A stretch of DNA of 5,042 nt from Anaerolineae bacterium (GTDB lineage Bacteria; Chloroflexota; Anaerolineae; B4-G1; SLSP01): NCBI GenBank assembly GCA_018055515.1, contig JAGPHL010000186.1:1-5042 (forward strand), written 5' to 3'. This document shows positions 4,483 to 5,042 of this stretch, piece by piece. Position 1 is the stretch's first letter, and every line of letters begins with the position of its first letter. The position numbers and the translations under genes were made by a program. The notes beneath the pieces were generated by a model, which saw only the letters and a list, made by a program, of their open reading frames with translations, was not told the origin of the DNA and ran no database searches.

Positions 4483-5042
4483 AAATAAGCATCCGGCCCA
4501 GGTACTCCATCATGGCCTGCTCTAGCAGCCTGGGCAAGCAACCTGTCCAAATTGGCGCCGACGTCGGATTGGGCTAGACACTGAGCGCAATTTGAAAACA
4601 AAGCAGTAACATCTCCCGGCAATGCAGTAAAGCCACTCAAAGTATGTGCATAGTAGTCCTGGTAACTGTGCAAGGCACGCCCAAATGCTAGAGGGTCTTG
4701 AGCAGCAATAGCTGCCTCCAACCGGCTTGTGGCTTGGGCTTTACTGGGATAATGATAGTATTGCTCAGGAACTGCGCCCCCCAATGCGGCACTTGGCTGT
4801 TGTACTTGCAACTCACCTTGGGATCTTGAGCGCCCAGATGTTGCGTCACCAACACTTGTGACTATGGCTTCTACATCCACACCGAGATTGGCTCTTGCAA
4901 TTGCCTCTCCCCAAGTTATCTGTAAAGTGAGATCAGAGTACATCTGTTCCCCGGAGGCTGCAACCCGTAATGCTACCTGGTTAACCCATGTATATGTTTG
5001 ATAGAAATGTACATCTTCCTTCCAGTGGCCAGTGGAGTCAAT
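4419..5042 (-). CDS. C-terminal toxin domain of an RHS-type protein (5' partial, frameshifted near the end)
   Basis: The frame is open from the right edge to a stop at 4419, so the N-terminal part lies outside the window; the ATG at 4943 is internal. The first visible residues, IDSTGHWKEDVHF, resemble the DPTGHW-type junction where an RHS core gives way to its variable tip. Counting from the edge, the tip has H6, H12, a possible HYP segment at H97, the motif LHSYQDYYAH with H125, D129 and H133, and GHD at H177. The H-x3-D-x3-H with outlying histidines recalls zinc-dependent phospholipase C/P1-nuclease-like enzymes, so metal-dependent hydrolysis is a plausible but unproven activity. The last 20 residues as read (from LLQNGLLTCK) look unlike the rest. 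Another frame gives a better end (see 4339-4482). Lower GC than the left half suggests acquisition. Confidence 0.7.
   Translation of the reverse strand: MDSTGHWKEDVHFYQTYTWVNQVALRVAASGEQMYSDLTLQITWGEAIARANLGVDVEAIVTSVGDATSGRSRSQGELQVQQPSAALGGAVPEQYYHYPSKAQATSRLEAAIAAQDPLAFGRALHSYQDYYAHTLSGFTALPGDVTALFSNCAQCLAQSDVGANLDRLLAQAARAGHDGVPGPDAYFLLQNGLLTCKMVHSGTLFGF

Noticed and set aside
1..5042. CRISPR array, insertion sequence or integrase
   Set aside because: No spaced direct repeats, no terminal inverted repeats with a transposase, and no recombinase-like frame are visible.

Overview
The window looks like a high-GC bacterial chromosome segment. It is probably from the Chloroflexota (Anaerolineae-like). 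That placement is an inference from the style of the ParB, UbiX, regulator and RHS-type proteins, not a proof. Both halves carry intact housekeeping genes with good sigma70-type promoters. The right quarter is visibly poorer in GC and carries the end of an RHS/polymorphic-toxin locus.

Layout. At 45-656 (+) lies a winged-helix regulator with a C-terminal cysteine cluster, SufR-like, closed by a strong rho-independent terminator (676-710). The 208-base gap to parB also holds a small degenerate CACGGAT triplet repeat and a hairpin. parB (865-1722, -) and ubiX (1826-2440, +) are transcribed divergently from two back-to-back promoters packed into 1759-1819. ubiX runs tail to tail into a DUF457/YdjM-like membrane metal-dependent hydrolase gene (2437-2943, -), and the two genes share one CTAG that supplies both stop codons. 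That hydrolase gene overlaps by ATGA with a hotdog-fold acyl-CoA thioesterase gene (2940-3407, -), so the pair is translationally coupled. Just upstream lie a tRNA-Glu(CUC) gene (3477-3549, -), its terminator (3443-3474) and its consensus promoter (3562-3589).

Right part (3586-5042, all minus strand). Read in the direction of transcription it holds: the C-terminal toxin domain of an RHS-type protein whose core lies beyond the right edge; a six-helix membrane protein whose ATG overlaps the toxin stop (ATGA), which is the natural candidate for its immunity protein; and a short GC-rich orphan piece of RHS core, with the YLHGDPLGS motif, ending inside the -35 box of the tRNA-Glu promoter. This is the layout expected when a new toxin tip plus immunity gene is inserted into, or displaces, an older RHS tip. 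As read, the toxin frame stops early at 4419. Moving one frame at about 4482 restores 47 more codons that end exactly at the immunity start. The gene therefore carries a one-base deletion, a sequence error, or (less likely) a programmed frameshift.

The toxin domain has an H-x3-D-x3-H motif and other spaced histidines reminiscent of zinc-dependent phospholipase C/P1-nuclease-like folds. This toxin/immunity pair is the most interesting part of the window.
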